Positions 17,519-25,928 of a stretch of DNA of 64,000 nt are shown piece by piece. The notes below the pieces were generated by a model that saw only the letters and a list, made by a program, of their open reading frames with translations, did no database searches and was not told where the DNA came from. Location of the stretch: contig JBHOQN010000164.1 of assembly GCA_042408965.1 (NCBI GenBank), positions 1 to 64,000 on the forward strand, read 5' to 3'. Position numbers and translations under genes: made by a program. Source of the DNA: Thermogemmatispora sp042408965 (GTDB lineage Bacteria > Chloroflexota > Ktedonobacteria > Ktedonobacterales > Ktedonobacteraceae). The number at the start of each line of letters is the position of its first letter. Positions within the stretch are counted from its first letter, which is position 1.

Positions 17519-17548
17519 ACTATATCAGATTTTGCAAGCAGCGTCGAA
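17519..17548 (-). promoter_or_regulatory. Possible gcvT promoter
   Basis: On the minus strand TTCGAC (17543-17548), an 18-bp spacer and TATAGT (17519-17524) lie about 50 bp before the gcvT start. The -35 is a weak match. Confidence 0.45.
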
Positions 17549-17648
17549 TCGGCCCGTCGCCTGGTGTGTGGGACCTGGATCTTCTCTGGCTCGCCCGGGT
17601 CCCGGGGGAGTGCGAGCTGGGACGCTGTGAGCCTGAGCCAACGCCGAT

Positions 17649-18677
17649 TCAGTAGCCAAGGAGGGCCTGCAGCTCTTTCTCCGACTGCTTGCTCAGAGGG
17701 ATCATACTCTCCTGCGGATCAGTGAGCTGGAGGGTATAGCTATTGCGCGTAAACTGGATGACGGCCTTGATATGCTGGAGGTTGACCAGGTAGGCACGGT
17801 GGGCCTTGAAGAAACCGCGGCCGCTGAGACGGCTCTCCAACTCCTGCAACGTCAGATTGGTGGTGGCCTCCTCGCCCTTGACGGTGCGCAGGATGGTGCG
17901 GCCATCACGGCTGGTGGCATAAAGGACCTCGCCGGGATCGTAGAGCATGATGCGGTCCTCCCGGCGGGCAGTCACCTTGTACGGGACGTGGCGCTCTGGA
18001 GCCGCTGGCTCGCCCGCACCGGCCGCGTCGCGCTGCGGAGCGTAGCTGTAATCGCCGCTGACCCGTCCATCCTCGAGTTCGAGGACGCGCGTGCAGAACT
18101 TGCCAGCCCAGGCCAGATCTTTGTCGCTGAGGATGACAATGCAGTTACGCGCTGCCAGGTCCTGGATCAGACGAGCGAAGAGCTGGCTGGTATCCCAGTC
18201 GACGCGCAGCACAGGCTCATCAAGCAGGGCCAGCGCGGGATCGGCGAGCAGGAGCTGTGCGAAGGAGAGGCGGCGCTTCGCCGAGCAGGGGAGTTTGCTG
18301 ATCATCTGGCGTGCCTGATCGCTGAGGCCGACCAGGCTGAGTACCTCGTCGACGCGGCTCGCTGGCAGCCGGTAGATGCTTGAGAGCAGGCTTAGCTGCT
18401 GATGCGGATTGAGCCGTTCGTAGCAGAGATCCTCGCAGAAGAGCATGGCGATGCGCGCGCGTAGCTGAGCATCGCGGTAGATGTCACGCCCGTCGAGGGT
18501 CACGCTGCCACCGCCGGGCTTGATATGGCCGGCAAGGGTACGCAGGAGCAGGGTTTTTCCGCTCCCCAGGGGACCAACAACGGCGACAATCTCTCCTGCG
18601 CTCACGCTCAGCCGTTCGATTGAGAGCACGGTACGTCCCTCATGGACCTTCTCGAGCCGGCAAACCTCTAGCTGCAT
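17649..18677 (-). CDS. ABC-type ATPase fused to a LytTR DNA-binding domain
   Basis: Residues about 1-215 are an ABC-ATPase: Walker A GPLGSGKTLLL, a weak signature region LPCSAKRRLSF and Walker B PALALLDEP. Residues about 235-342 are a LytTR DNA-binding domain (DRIMLYDPGEVLYATSRDGRTILRT split across the first strands, then FFKAHRAYLVNLQHIKAVI). The signature lacks the LSGGQ pattern, and the residue after Walker B is Pro-Val and not the usual Thr, so ATP hydrolysis may be weak. ATG 18677 has an AGGAGGA site 7 bases upstream. It is divergent from an ABC exporter, which it probably controls; a palindrome over its own promoter suggests autoregulation. Confidence 0.85.
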   Translation of the reverse strand: MQLEVCRLEKVHEGRTVLSIERLSVSAGEIVAVVGPLGSGKTLLLRTLAGHIKPGGGSVTLDGRDIYRDAQLRARIAMLFCEDLCYERLNPHQQLSLLSSIYRLPASRVDEVLSLVGLSDQARQMISKLPCSAKRRLSFAQLLLADPALALLDEPVLRVDWDTSQLFARLIQDLAARNCIVILSDKDLAWAGKFCTRVLELEDGRVSGDYSYAPQRDAAGAGEPAAPERHVPYKVTARREDRIMLYDPGEVLYATSRDGRTILRTVKGEEATTNLTLQELESRLSGRGFFKAHRAYLVNLQHIKAVIQFTRNSYTLQLTDPQESMIPLSKQSEKELQALLGY

Positions 18678-18913
18678 GCTGTCTTCCTCCTGCGGGCGAT
18701 CGACGCCCCTGCGGTGCGTTCCCTCTGCTCTGCCTCTGTGATCATCGGAGCCTCTGACGTGCTGCCTGGCCGATCCGCTAGCGTGTCCATCCCCTTGTGG
18801 CAGAAGGAGCACAGCCTGCGCTCCCGCTCTGATCTGCCCTTCTGCCAGGCTGCCAGGTTGCCAGGCCGTTAGTCTCCTCTGCGAACAGGCCTTCCTCCAT
18901 CAGTCTCCCCCAT
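18678..18913 (-). other. Leader of the ABC-LytTR regulator
   Basis: About 230 bases separate the proposed promoter from the start codon. No gene, riboswitch or terminator was recognised in it. Confidence 0.35.
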
Positions 18914-18943
18914 ACTATAGACGCAACAGGAGAGATCCTTCAA
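18914..18943 (-). promoter_or_regulatory. Promoter of the ABC-LytTR regulator
   Basis: On the minus strand TTGAAG (18938-18943), an 18-bp spacer and TATAGT (18914-18919) form a good sigma-70 promoter. Its -35 is overlapped by the palindrome at 18941-18954. Confidence 0.65.
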
Positions 18944-18954
18944 CTGCCAGTTTG
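18941..18954. promoter_or_regulatory. Palindrome over the regulator promoter
   Basis: CAACTG and CAGTTTG form an inverted pair around one base (18941-18954). Each half contains CAGTT, close to the core of LytTR recognition sites. The position over the -35 of the regulator gene suits an autorepressor site. The assignment is an inference. Confidence 0.45.
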
Positions 18955-19034
18955 CTCCCCATAGGGCAGGATCGATCTCATTCATGCCCCAAATTGCACC
19001 TGTTAGCGTTGCCAGGACTCCACTGGAGGAATTT

Positions 19035-19063
19035 TTGTAGCCCGAGGCACGGCGAGATGATAC
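19035..19063 (+). promoter_or_regulatory. Promoter of the ABC exporter
   Basis: TTGTAG (19035-19040), a 17-bp spacer and TGATAC (19058-19063) lie about 50 bp before the exporter ATPase start, which has an AAAGGAG ribosome site. Confidence 0.5.
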
Positions 19064-19115
19064 AGTCCTGGTAGAGCAAACGGGGGTCCAGCGGGACCGA
19101 CGAAAGGAGATTGCA

Positions 19116-19988
19116 ATGCCAGACCTGATGATAGAGGTGCAGGACCTGCGGCGTAGCTTTGGCAGAAGCATAGCGGTGGACGGCATCAGCTTCAGCGTGG
19201 AGCGCGGTGAGATTTTTGGGCTGCTCGGCCCCAATGGCGCTGGCAAGACCACAACGGTCCGCCTGCTGAGCGGGCAGATTGATCCCGATAGCGGCTACGC
19301 GCGCGTCGCCGGCTGCGACTGCCTCAAGGAACGCGCTCGCCTCAAGGAGCAGATCGGCATCGTTTTTGAAGAACAGAATCTCTACGAGCGCCTCTCCGTG
19401 CGCGAGAATCTGCAGTTCTCCTGCTGGCTCTACAGGCTGCCGGAGAGCCGTATCGACGAAATACTGGAGCTGGTGGACCTGCGCGACCGCGCCAGAGAGC
19501 CGGTGCGCAAGCTCTCGCAGGGCCTGAAGCAGCGCCTGCTGATCGCGCGCGCCCTGCTACATCGTCCGCAGGTGCTCTTTCTTGACGAGCCAACGCGCGG
19601 CCTCGATCCCGTCTCAGCGCACAGCATCCGCCAGGTCGTGCAGCGCCTGGGCGCGGAGGGCACAACGGTGCTGCTGACCACTCACCTGATGGAGGAGGCC
19701 GACCAGCTCTGCCAGCGGGTGGCCTTCATCGTTAAGGGACGGCTGGTAGCCAACAACACTCCCCGCCATCTGAAACTGGCCCACGGCCGGCGCCAGCTCA
19801 CGGTCACTCTGAAGCAGGAGGACGGCACAGTGCCGCAGTTGCACGACGTCACGCTCAGCCTCGACGAGGCGAGCGACCAGCAGCAGCTCTGCCACTGGTT
19901 GCGGAGCGGCCTGGTATGCTCCCTCCATTCGCAGGAGGCCACGCTCGAAGAGGTTTTCTTCAAGGTCGCCGGCATGCCCTTCGACTGA
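19116..19988 (+). CDS. ABC exporter ATP-binding protein
   Basis: A 290-residue CcmA/DrrA-type ATPase that powers the permease encoded next to it. Walker A GPNGAGKTTTV (about residues 41-51), Q-loop region IGIVFEEQNLYERLSVREN, signature LSQGLKQRLLIARAL, Walker B VLFLDEPTRGLDP and the H-loop TTHLMEEAD are all intact. It resembles the ATPase half of the divergent LytTR fusion, including the shared YERL and YRLP stretches, so the two probably arose by duplication. The substrate cannot be told from sequence; drug or peptide export is usual for this class. Confidence 0.93.
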   Translation: MPDLMIEVQDLRRSFGRSIAVDGISFSVERGEIFGLLGPNGAGKTTTVRLLSGQIDPDSGYARVAGCDCLKERARLKEQIGIVFEEQNLYERLSVRENLQFSCWLYRLPESRIDEILELVDLRDRAREPVRKLSQGLKQRLLIARALLHRPQVLFLDEPTRGLDPVSAHSIRQVVQRLGAEGTTVLLTTHLMEEADQLCQRVAFIVKGRLVANNTPRHLKLAHGRRQLTVTLKQEDGTVPQLHDVTLSLDEASDQQQLCHWLRSGLVCSLHSQEATLEEVFFKVAGMPFD

Positions 19989-20088
19989 CATAGCGCCGTG
20001 CGCCCGCCCGTGCGATCGTCCATCTCACAGCGAGACAGCAGCACCGTACGCCTACTCACGCCTGAGTATGAAGGAAGAGAGTGAACAC

Positions 20089-21207
20089 ATGCATATCCGT
20101 AACATCCTGGCCATCGCGCGCAAGGACCTGATCGACATCGTACACAATCGCTCCACACTGGTAGCGATCGGCACTTCCATTTTCATCGCCGTGCTGTTTT
20201 CGTTCCTGAACACCCTGATCGCGGGGACGCCGACGCGCGTCATCATCTACAACCCGACGCACTCTCCCGTCGAGCAGGTCATCAAGGCAGCCTTCTCCTC
20301 GACAGAGATCACTCACGCCGCCAGTCCCGATGACGTCGTCGCCGCCTTCGGGCAGAATGGCGAACACAAACATTCCCCCTATACGCTCGGTCTGATCGTG
20401 CCGCCCAACTTTGAGAGCGATCTGCGTGCGGGTCGCCATCCTCAGCTACGCCTCTTCATCAACGGCGACAACGCGGGGACAGCGCAGCGCAATCTGCTCA
20501 TCCAGGCCCTCAATGATTATGGCCGCCAGGTGGTCAGTCCGCAGCCTCCCCTGGAGGTCAGCAGTACCACGATCAACCCGCCTCAGGTCAATACCTACAC
20601 TACCAGTAACAAGGCTTTTTTCGTGATGTACGTCCTGGTGCTGACCCTGATGGGCGCCAGCGGCGTAGTGCCTAACCTGATCATCGAGGAGAAGGAGAAG
20701 AAGACCCTGCACATGCTCATGACCTCGCCTGCCTCCTTCGGCGACATCATCACTGGCAAGCTGCTGGTCAGCATCCTCTACGAGATCGTCATGGTGGGCC
20801 TGGTCATCGTGATCATGCAGGGCCTGATGGGCAACCTGCTCTGGCTCTTCCTCTTCCTGGTGAGCGGCGCCTGCCTGGCCATCGCTCTTGGCCTCCTGCT
20901 GGGCTGCCTCTTCAACACTATGTCGGCTGTGGGAGCCATCTCTGGCGCCCTGATCTTTCTCTTCATCGTGCCAACACTCTTCGTCGGTCCCCTCGGCCAG
21001 TTGATCGAAGGCAACGTGATCAACGTACTGCTCAGGGCCATTCCGATCTACTACCTGGCGGAAGGGACCTATAACGCCCTGGCCGCGCAGGGAGGCCCGG
21101 CGACAGCGCTGCTCGATCTGGCCGTCGTACTGGGAACCACGCTGGTCGTGCTGGCGGCGGCCGGCTGGAGTCTGCGGCGCCAGGCGGCCGTGGCCAGCAG
21201 CATCTAA
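20089..21207 (+). CDS. ABC-2 family exporter permease
   Basis: The 372-residue membrane protein has one TM helix near residues 25-45, a large extracytoplasmic domain (about 45-175), and five further TM helices in the C-terminal half. IIEEKEKKTLHMLMTSPAS is the typical coupling segment of ABC-2/NatB-type permeases. ATG 20089 was preferred over ATG 20068 because it has a GGAAGAGAG site. It follows the ATPase gene by 100 bp, and a strong hairpin 22 bp past its stop closes the unit. Confidence 0.9.
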   Translation: MHIRNILAIARKDLIDIVHNRSTLVAIGTSIFIAVLFSFLNTLIAGTPTRVIIYNPTHSPVEQVIKAAFSSTEITHAASPDDVVAAFGQNGEHKHSPYTLGLIVPPNFESDLRAGRHPQLRLFINGDNAGTAQRNLLIQALNDYGRQVVSPQPPLEVSSTTINPPQVNTYTTSNKAFFVMYVLVLTLMGASGVVPNLIIEEKEKKTLHMLMTSPASFGDIITGKLLVSILYEIVMVGLVIVIMQGLMGNLLWLFLFLVSGACLAIALGLLLGCLFNTMSAVGAISGALIFLFIVPTLFVGPLGQLIEGNVINVLLRAIPIYYLAEGTYNALAAQGGPATALLDLAVVLGTTLVVLAAAGWSLRRQAAVASSI

Positions 21208-21228
21208 GAGGCGCCTTCCCCATCCCAG

Positions 21229-21252
21229 GGGGCGCGATCGTTATCGCGCCCC
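21229..21252 (+). terminator. Terminator hairpin of the ABC exporter unit
   Basis: GGGGCGCGAT (21229-21238) and ATCGCGCCCC (21243-21252) form a perfect 10-bp stem with a CGTT loop, 22 bp after the permease stop. Only TT follows, so the U-tract is very short. Confidence 0.7.
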
Positions 21253-21320
21253 TTCGATGATACGCAATACAAGCATATATATATTTTTTGTGATTGAGTT
21301 CCTTCACATGCACAAGGCTA

Positions 21321-21349
21321 ATGACAAATGCAGCGGCTTGTGATATGCT
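21321..21349 (+). promoter_or_regulatory. Promoter of the histidine kinase
   Basis: ATGACA (21321-21326), a 17-bp spacer and TATGCT (21344-21349) form a good promoter about 135 bp before the kinase start. An AT-rich tract lies just upstream (21266-21300). Confidence 0.6.
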
Positions 21350-21483
21350 AGCTCGCAACAGGATCAGTTAGAGCAACGTTGGGGATTTCAGCGAAAGCAT
21401 GTGCGGTCTGCAAGCTCAATGTGGACGCTGCAGGCCCGCGCCTCTCACCGGCGCTTTTGAACTGGGAACAGGAGAAGCAGCCC

Positions 21484-24165
21484 ATGCCAACAGCTATCTG
21501 GGGGGAGCCGGAGTCACAGCGCGATGAAGCCTACCCACTGGCAACCTTAAAGAATCTTGTTCACCAGATGATGACACAATTCGCGGCTCAGGGGGCCTGT
21601 CTGGCCCTTTACGATACGAGCCTGGGACAGATGGTCATCAGACTGCACGTGCGTCTGCGCGACCCGGGCGCTCCGGGCCACGCAGGCGCAGGAGAAGGCA
21701 TCCACCATATTGGGCGGCGCACCACCATCAACCTGCAGGACCCCTCGTCCTCGGCGGTTGGCCGCCTGAGGCGCACGCCAGGAGCACAGGAGGAGCTGGA
21801 AGACGTGCAGCCCCGGCCGGGGGGCCTTTTCCCGCTTGGGAGCACCTATCCACTCGGCCATGACCTGATCGGCTATACCTGGCGTGAAAACCGCTCGTGC
21901 ATCATGGAGCACGATAGCTACCTCTACGCCTTTCATGCGCAGCGAAAAACGCCGCTCACGCCCGAAGTGCGGCCGTTCTGGTATTTCGCCGCCCCCATTC
22001 AGGAGCCAGGGAATGGGCCGGCAGAGCGTCCGGGACGGAGCGCTCCTCAGGTGCTGGGAGTGGTGGTGCTCTACAAGCTGGTGCCGGCGCCAGGCTTCGA
22101 TCTCAAGCAGCGTCAGGAGGCGCATAGCTTCACCGAGCGCATGGCGCTCTATCTTGAGAACCATCGGTTGCGCCTCATTCAGCGGCGCACCAGCGATCAC
22201 CTGCAGTCTCTCCAGCAATTGAGCGCCATCTTCCCCTCCACGGTGAACCTGGCCGAGCTGCTGGAGCAGGTCTACCAGTTCACCGCACGCATCGTCGACG
22301 TCTCAGCGATGCTGGTCACGCTCTACGACCGCGACACGCGCATGATCTACGACGTCTACGCCGTTCACGATGGCCAGGCCGTCGAGGGGCTGCCCACCGA
22401 ATCGGTCGAGCCGCGAACACGCCTGCAGTGGTGGCGCGTCGCTCAGGAGGAGAAACGCACGCTGCTGCTCAGCCCGGCGCATCTGAAGCCCCATGAGCGG
22501 CTGGAGTACGCCGAGCTGCTGCAGGGCGTCTGGGGCGATCAACGCCAGGCCGAATCCTTCCTCCTGCTGCCGATGAAGATGTTCAACCGTGTCATCGGCT
22601 CGCTCAGCCTGGCCAGCCAGCGGCCCAACGCCTACCGACATGAGGAGGTGCAGGTGCTGGAGACGATGGTCCAGATCATCACCGTCGGCATCGAGAACGC
22701 ACGCCTCTATGAGCGCTCGCGCCGTCTGCTGCGCAAGGCACGCCAGCGCGAGGAATCCCTGGCGGCGATGAATAGCGCACTGCAGGCCATCAGCTCCGTG
22801 CTCAACCTGACCGAGATGCTCGACAACTTTGTGCGCGCCGTCGCTAACCTGGTGGGAGCAGAGATCAGCGTCTTTTTCCAGCTCTCGCCCGATAAGGAGG
22901 AGCTGATTGCCCAGGCCATGTACGCCCCTACAAGCAAGGGAGCCAGCAACGAGACGCTCTCGTTCATGAGCAGTGACCGCGCTCGCCATAACGAACTCAT
23001 CGAAATGATTCGCCTGCCCTTCAAGGAATCGCTCCTGGAGCGCATGGCCGGAGAGGGAGCCTTCTTCTACCTCGACCAGGCCCTGGCCGAGGAACTGGCG
23101 CAGAACGCCAGCGAGGGCGGCGCCATCTTCCTGCGTGAGACGCAGATCAAGAAGATGATTATGATCCCTGTGCAGTACCAGAACGAGCTGATGGGTATCC
23201 TGGCGCTGCATACGCCGCGGCAGGAGCGCGTTTTTAAGCCGGAGGAGATCGGCATGCTGCTGGCTATCTGCAGCCAGGCGGCGAGCGCCATTCGCAACGC
23301 GCAGCTCTTCGAGCAGATTCAGGAGGCCAACGCTGAACTCCAGCGCATGAACACGCTTAAAGACGAGTTCATCGTCACAGCCTCACATGAGCTGCGCACG
23401 CCGCTGAGCGCCATCAGCGGCTACGCCTCGCTCCTCAAGCGTCAGAGCGCCCGTGCGACGCCGCAGCAGATCCTGCGCTTCGCCAGCAAGATCGCTGCCT
23501 CGGCGCAGCAGCTCACCTCGCTGGTGGCCAACATGACGGAGGCCGCCAACGTCGATGCGCTCGGCCGCAAGCTGGAACTGCACCCCGGCGATGTCGAACT
23601 GCGCACCGCGGTTCAGATGGCCGTGAGCATGCTCAGCATCAACATCGAACAGGAGATCAGCGTTGATGTGCCTGAAGGCATCTGGCTGCACTGCGATCCA
23701 CAACTGCTGCGTCAGGTGCTGACCAACCTGCTCGATAATGCGACGAAATACTCGCCGCCGGAGAGCACGATCACGATCCGTGCGCGTGAGATGACCCTGG
23801 GCGCGGTGCCTCTGCCGGAGGAGGCGATCGACCATGCGATTCTCCTCGAGCACGGCGATGACCTGCCTGTGGCGGTGGTCAGCGTCTGTGATGAGGGCGA
23901 AGGCATTCTGCCTGAAGAACAGCATAAGATCTTTGAGAAGTTCGTCCGCGCCTCGCGCACGCTGACAACGCCGGTGCGTGGCTCCGGCCTGGGCCTCTAC
24001 ATCTGCCGCCGTTTCATCGAGGCGATGGGGGGCAAGCTCTGGCTGGAGCGCAGCATCCCTGGCGAAGGCTCGGTCTTTAGCTTCTTCCTACCCCGTAGCA
24101 GTCCTCCCCCAGAGGTTCATGAACACGATGATGAGTCGGCAGACGAAGATGGTGAACACTCGTAA
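21484..24165 (+). CDS. Multi-GAF sensor histidine kinase
   Basis: The 893-residue soluble kinase has three GAF-like domains (about residues 15-215, 235-420 and 440-610) and short coiled linkers. The HisKA domain follows with phosphoacceptor His635 in TASHELRTPLSAISGYASLL. An HATPase_c domain completes it, with N box LLDNATKYSPPES, G1 DEGEGILPE, and G2 GSGLGLYICRRFIEAMGG. No TM helix is visible, so it probably senses an internal ligand or redox state. ATG 21484 has an AGGAG site. A receiver gene overlaps its 3' end by 17 bp, making a coupled pair. Confidence 0.93.
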   Translation: MPTAIWGEPESQRDEAYPLATLKNLVHQMMTQFAAQGACLALYDTSLGQMVIRLHVRLRDPGAPGHAGAGEGIHHIGRRTTINLQDPSSSAVGRLRRTPGAQEELEDVQPRPGGLFPLGSTYPLGHDLIGYTWRENRSCIMEHDSYLYAFHAQRKTPLTPEVRPFWYFAAPIQEPGNGPAERPGRSAPQVLGVVVLYKLVPAPGFDLKQRQEAHSFTERMALYLENHRLRLIQRRTSDHLQSLQQLSAIFPSTVNLAELLEQVYQFTARIVDVSAMLVTLYDRDTRMIYDVYAVHDGQAVEGLPTESVEPRTRLQWWRVAQEEKRTLLLSPAHLKPHERLEYAELLQGVWGDQRQAESFLLLPMKMFNRVIGSLSLASQRPNAYRHEEVQVLETMVQIITVGIENARLYERSRRLLRKARQREESLAAMNSALQAISSVLNLTEMLDNFVRAVANLVGAEISVFFQLSPDKEELIAQAMYAPTSKGASNETLSFMSSDRARHNELIEMIRLPFKESLLERMAGEGAFFYLDQALAEELAQNASEGGAIFLRETQIKKMIMIPVQYQNELMGILALHTPRQERVFKPEEIGMLLAICSQAASAIRNAQLFEQIQEANAELQRMNTLKDEFIVTASHELRTPLSAISGYASLLKRQSARATPQQILRFASKIAASAQQLTSLVANMTEAANVDALGRKLELHPGDVELRTAVQMAVSMLSINIEQEISVDVPEGIWLHCDPQLLRQVLTNLLDNATKYSPPESTITIRAREMTLGAVPLPEEAIDHAILLEHGDDLPVAVVSVCDEGEGILPEEQHKIFEKFVRASRTLTTPVRGSGLGLYICRRFIEAMGGKLWLERSIPGEGSVFSFFLPRSSPPPEVHEHDDESADEDGEHS

Positions 24166-24523
24166 TGTGTTGATCGTCGATGACGATCCCGTCATCCGCG
24201 AGATGATGGTTGATATCCTCGAGTTCGAGGGCTACGCGATCCGCACGGCACGCAATGGTCAGGAGGCTCTGCAGCTCCTGAGCGAGAGCGATGGCTACGT
24301 CGTTTTTCTGGACCTGATGATGCCTGTGATGAGCGGCCAGGAGCTCTGCCAGGCCCTGGAAGCCAGCCCGGAGGTGCGGCGCCGCCACAGCATCATTCTG
24401 ATGTCGGCGATGGACCGCCTGGCAGAGGCCTCCTCCCTGCAGATCGATGGGGTTATGCCCAAGCCCTTCTCAGTCGACGACGTGCTGCGAGTGATCAAGC
24501 CCTTCGCAGATCATGCTCCCTGA
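24149..24523 (+). CDS. Single-domain response regulator (receiver)
   Basis: A 124-residue receiver without an output domain. The acidic pair is in VLIVDDDP, the phosphoacceptor is Asp55 in VVFLDLMMP, Ser is in ILMSAMDR, and Lys is in PKPFSVDD. It is probably the partner of the overlapping histidine kinase and acts through protein contacts or a phosphorelay. The start is uncertain: in-frame ATGs at 24119, 24128, 24131 and 24149 lack a strong ribosome site, consistent with translational coupling to the kinase. Confidence 0.9.
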   Translation: MVNTRNVLIVDDDPVIREMMVDILEFEGYAIRTARNGQEALQLLSESDGYVVFLDLMMPVMSGQELCQALEASPEVRRRHSIILMSAMDRLAEASSLQIDGVMPKPFSVDDVLRVIKPFADHAP

Positions 24524-24678
24524 GATGGCCTGGCCTCTCCCTCATAGAGCGATCTCAGGCCGCGGGACGAGCACGGGCAGGCAGACGGTCCATACCCCCC
24601 TCCAGCTCTGTTGTCACGTCTCATAAAATGGTATATGAAAAGACAACAGAGAACCGCTATTTCATAGGAGCAACCTGT

Positions 24679-25866
24679 ATGAGTCCAGTGCACATGTTTG
24701 CGGCTCTGGGCATCTTCACTGCGTTTGCCGTCACTATTCCCGTACGTTATCTTTTTTCATGTTTTATGCACTTTTTCTCGATTACAGAGGAATCTCGTCT
24801 GCCTCTGCTCGCTCTATCCCGCCATCTGGAGAGCGAGCCTGCTGAGAGCAGCAGGCAGGCCGCCGCTCTCACTCAGCGCGGCCTGGCCTACACGCATCTG
24901 GGCCAGCCGCAGCGCGCGCTCGGCATCTATACCCATGCCCTAGCCCTCGCACCCGGCGATGCCCGGCTCTATCTCAGGCGGGGCGAGGCCTGCTGTCTGC
25001 TCGGTCAGTACACGCAGGCCTTGAGCGATTACGAGCAGGCGCTGCGCCTTGATCCAGAGCTGGCCGCGGCGCACTACGGGCGCGGGCAGGCCTGCCAGCA
25101 CCTCGGAGCCTATGAGGAGGCTCTGGAGAGCTATACCCAGGCGCTGGCTCTCGATCCCCAGCTGGCGCCTCTGGTCTATGCGGCCCGTGCAGGCCTCTAT
25201 CAGCATCTTCACGATTATCGCGCCGCTCTGGCCGACTACTGCCACGCGCTCGACTACGCGCCCCACGATGTCGGCCTCTATTTCCAGCGCGGCATCACCT
25301 ACCTGCACCTGCGCGAGCCACGGCTGGCGCGCGCCGACTTCAATGTGGTGCTCAGGATGCGTCCGAACTTTGCCTGCGCTTATCATCACCGTGCAGAGGC
25401 CTACCTGCACCTGCACGACCTGGCCCAGGCCCGCCGGGACTGCCAGCAGGCGAGCGTGCTGAATCCGCTGCACATCGACCATGGCTGGCTGGCCTGCTGG
25501 GTGGAGATGTGCTACGAACCTCCCGATCTGCAGATGGCCTCCCGTCTCGAAGCGACGGCGCGCATCGACCAGGGGACCTACGACGCCTGCCTCTGCCGCG
25601 GCGTGGCGGCCTGGCTGCACGGGGAATGCACGCTGGCTCTCGGTGAGCTGGCTCAGGCGGAGGCGCAGAACAGCGAGCGCTGGGGAGCGCCTTTCTGGCG
25701 CGCCGTGGTCAGCGTCTCCCTGCAGCGTAGTGAGGAGGGCCACGCTGCCATCAGAGAGGCCCTGCGCCGCGGGCTCCCCTTGCCGCTCCTGGCGCCCCTG
25801 CGCTGGCTCAGTGGCGTGGGCGCTGATTTCTATGGACTCTACGCGCACGCCCTGCTGGAGGCCTGA
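24679..25866 (+). CDS. Membrane-anchored TPR protein
   Basis: A 395-residue protein with a probable N-terminal membrane segment (about residues 5-32) and at least six TPR units of about 34 residues (for example AAALTQRGLAYTHLGQPQRA and the units that follow up to about residue 265). The C-terminal 120 residues are helical, with weaker repeats. TPRs mediate protein contacts; no enzymatic domain is seen. ATG 24679 has an AGGAG site nine bases upstream, and an in-frame ATG at 24628 has none. It lies downstream of the two-component pair but 155 bp away, so co-regulation is uncertain. Confidence 0.8.
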   Translation: MSPVHMFAALGIFTAFAVTIPVRYLFSCFMHFFSITEESRLPLLALSRHLESEPAESSRQAAALTQRGLAYTHLGQPQRALGIYTHALALAPGDARLYLRRGEACCLLGQYTQALSDYEQALRLDPELAAAHYGRGQACQHLGAYEEALESYTQALALDPQLAPLVYAARAGLYQHLHDYRAALADYCHALDYAPHDVGLYFQRGITYLHLREPRLARADFNVVLRMRPNFACAYHHRAEAYLHLHDLAQARRDCQQASVLNPLHIDHGWLACWVEMCYEPPDLQMASRLEATARIDQGTYDACLCRGVAAWLHGECTLALGELAQAEAQNSERWGAPFWRAVVSVSLQRSEEGHAAIREALRRGLPLPLLAPLRWLSGVGADFYGLYAHALLEA

Positions 25867-25928
25867 GCCAGCGCTGAGACAGCCCTGAGGCGACCGGAGC
25901 TGTTGCCGCGCTTTCACACGCGATCTGG

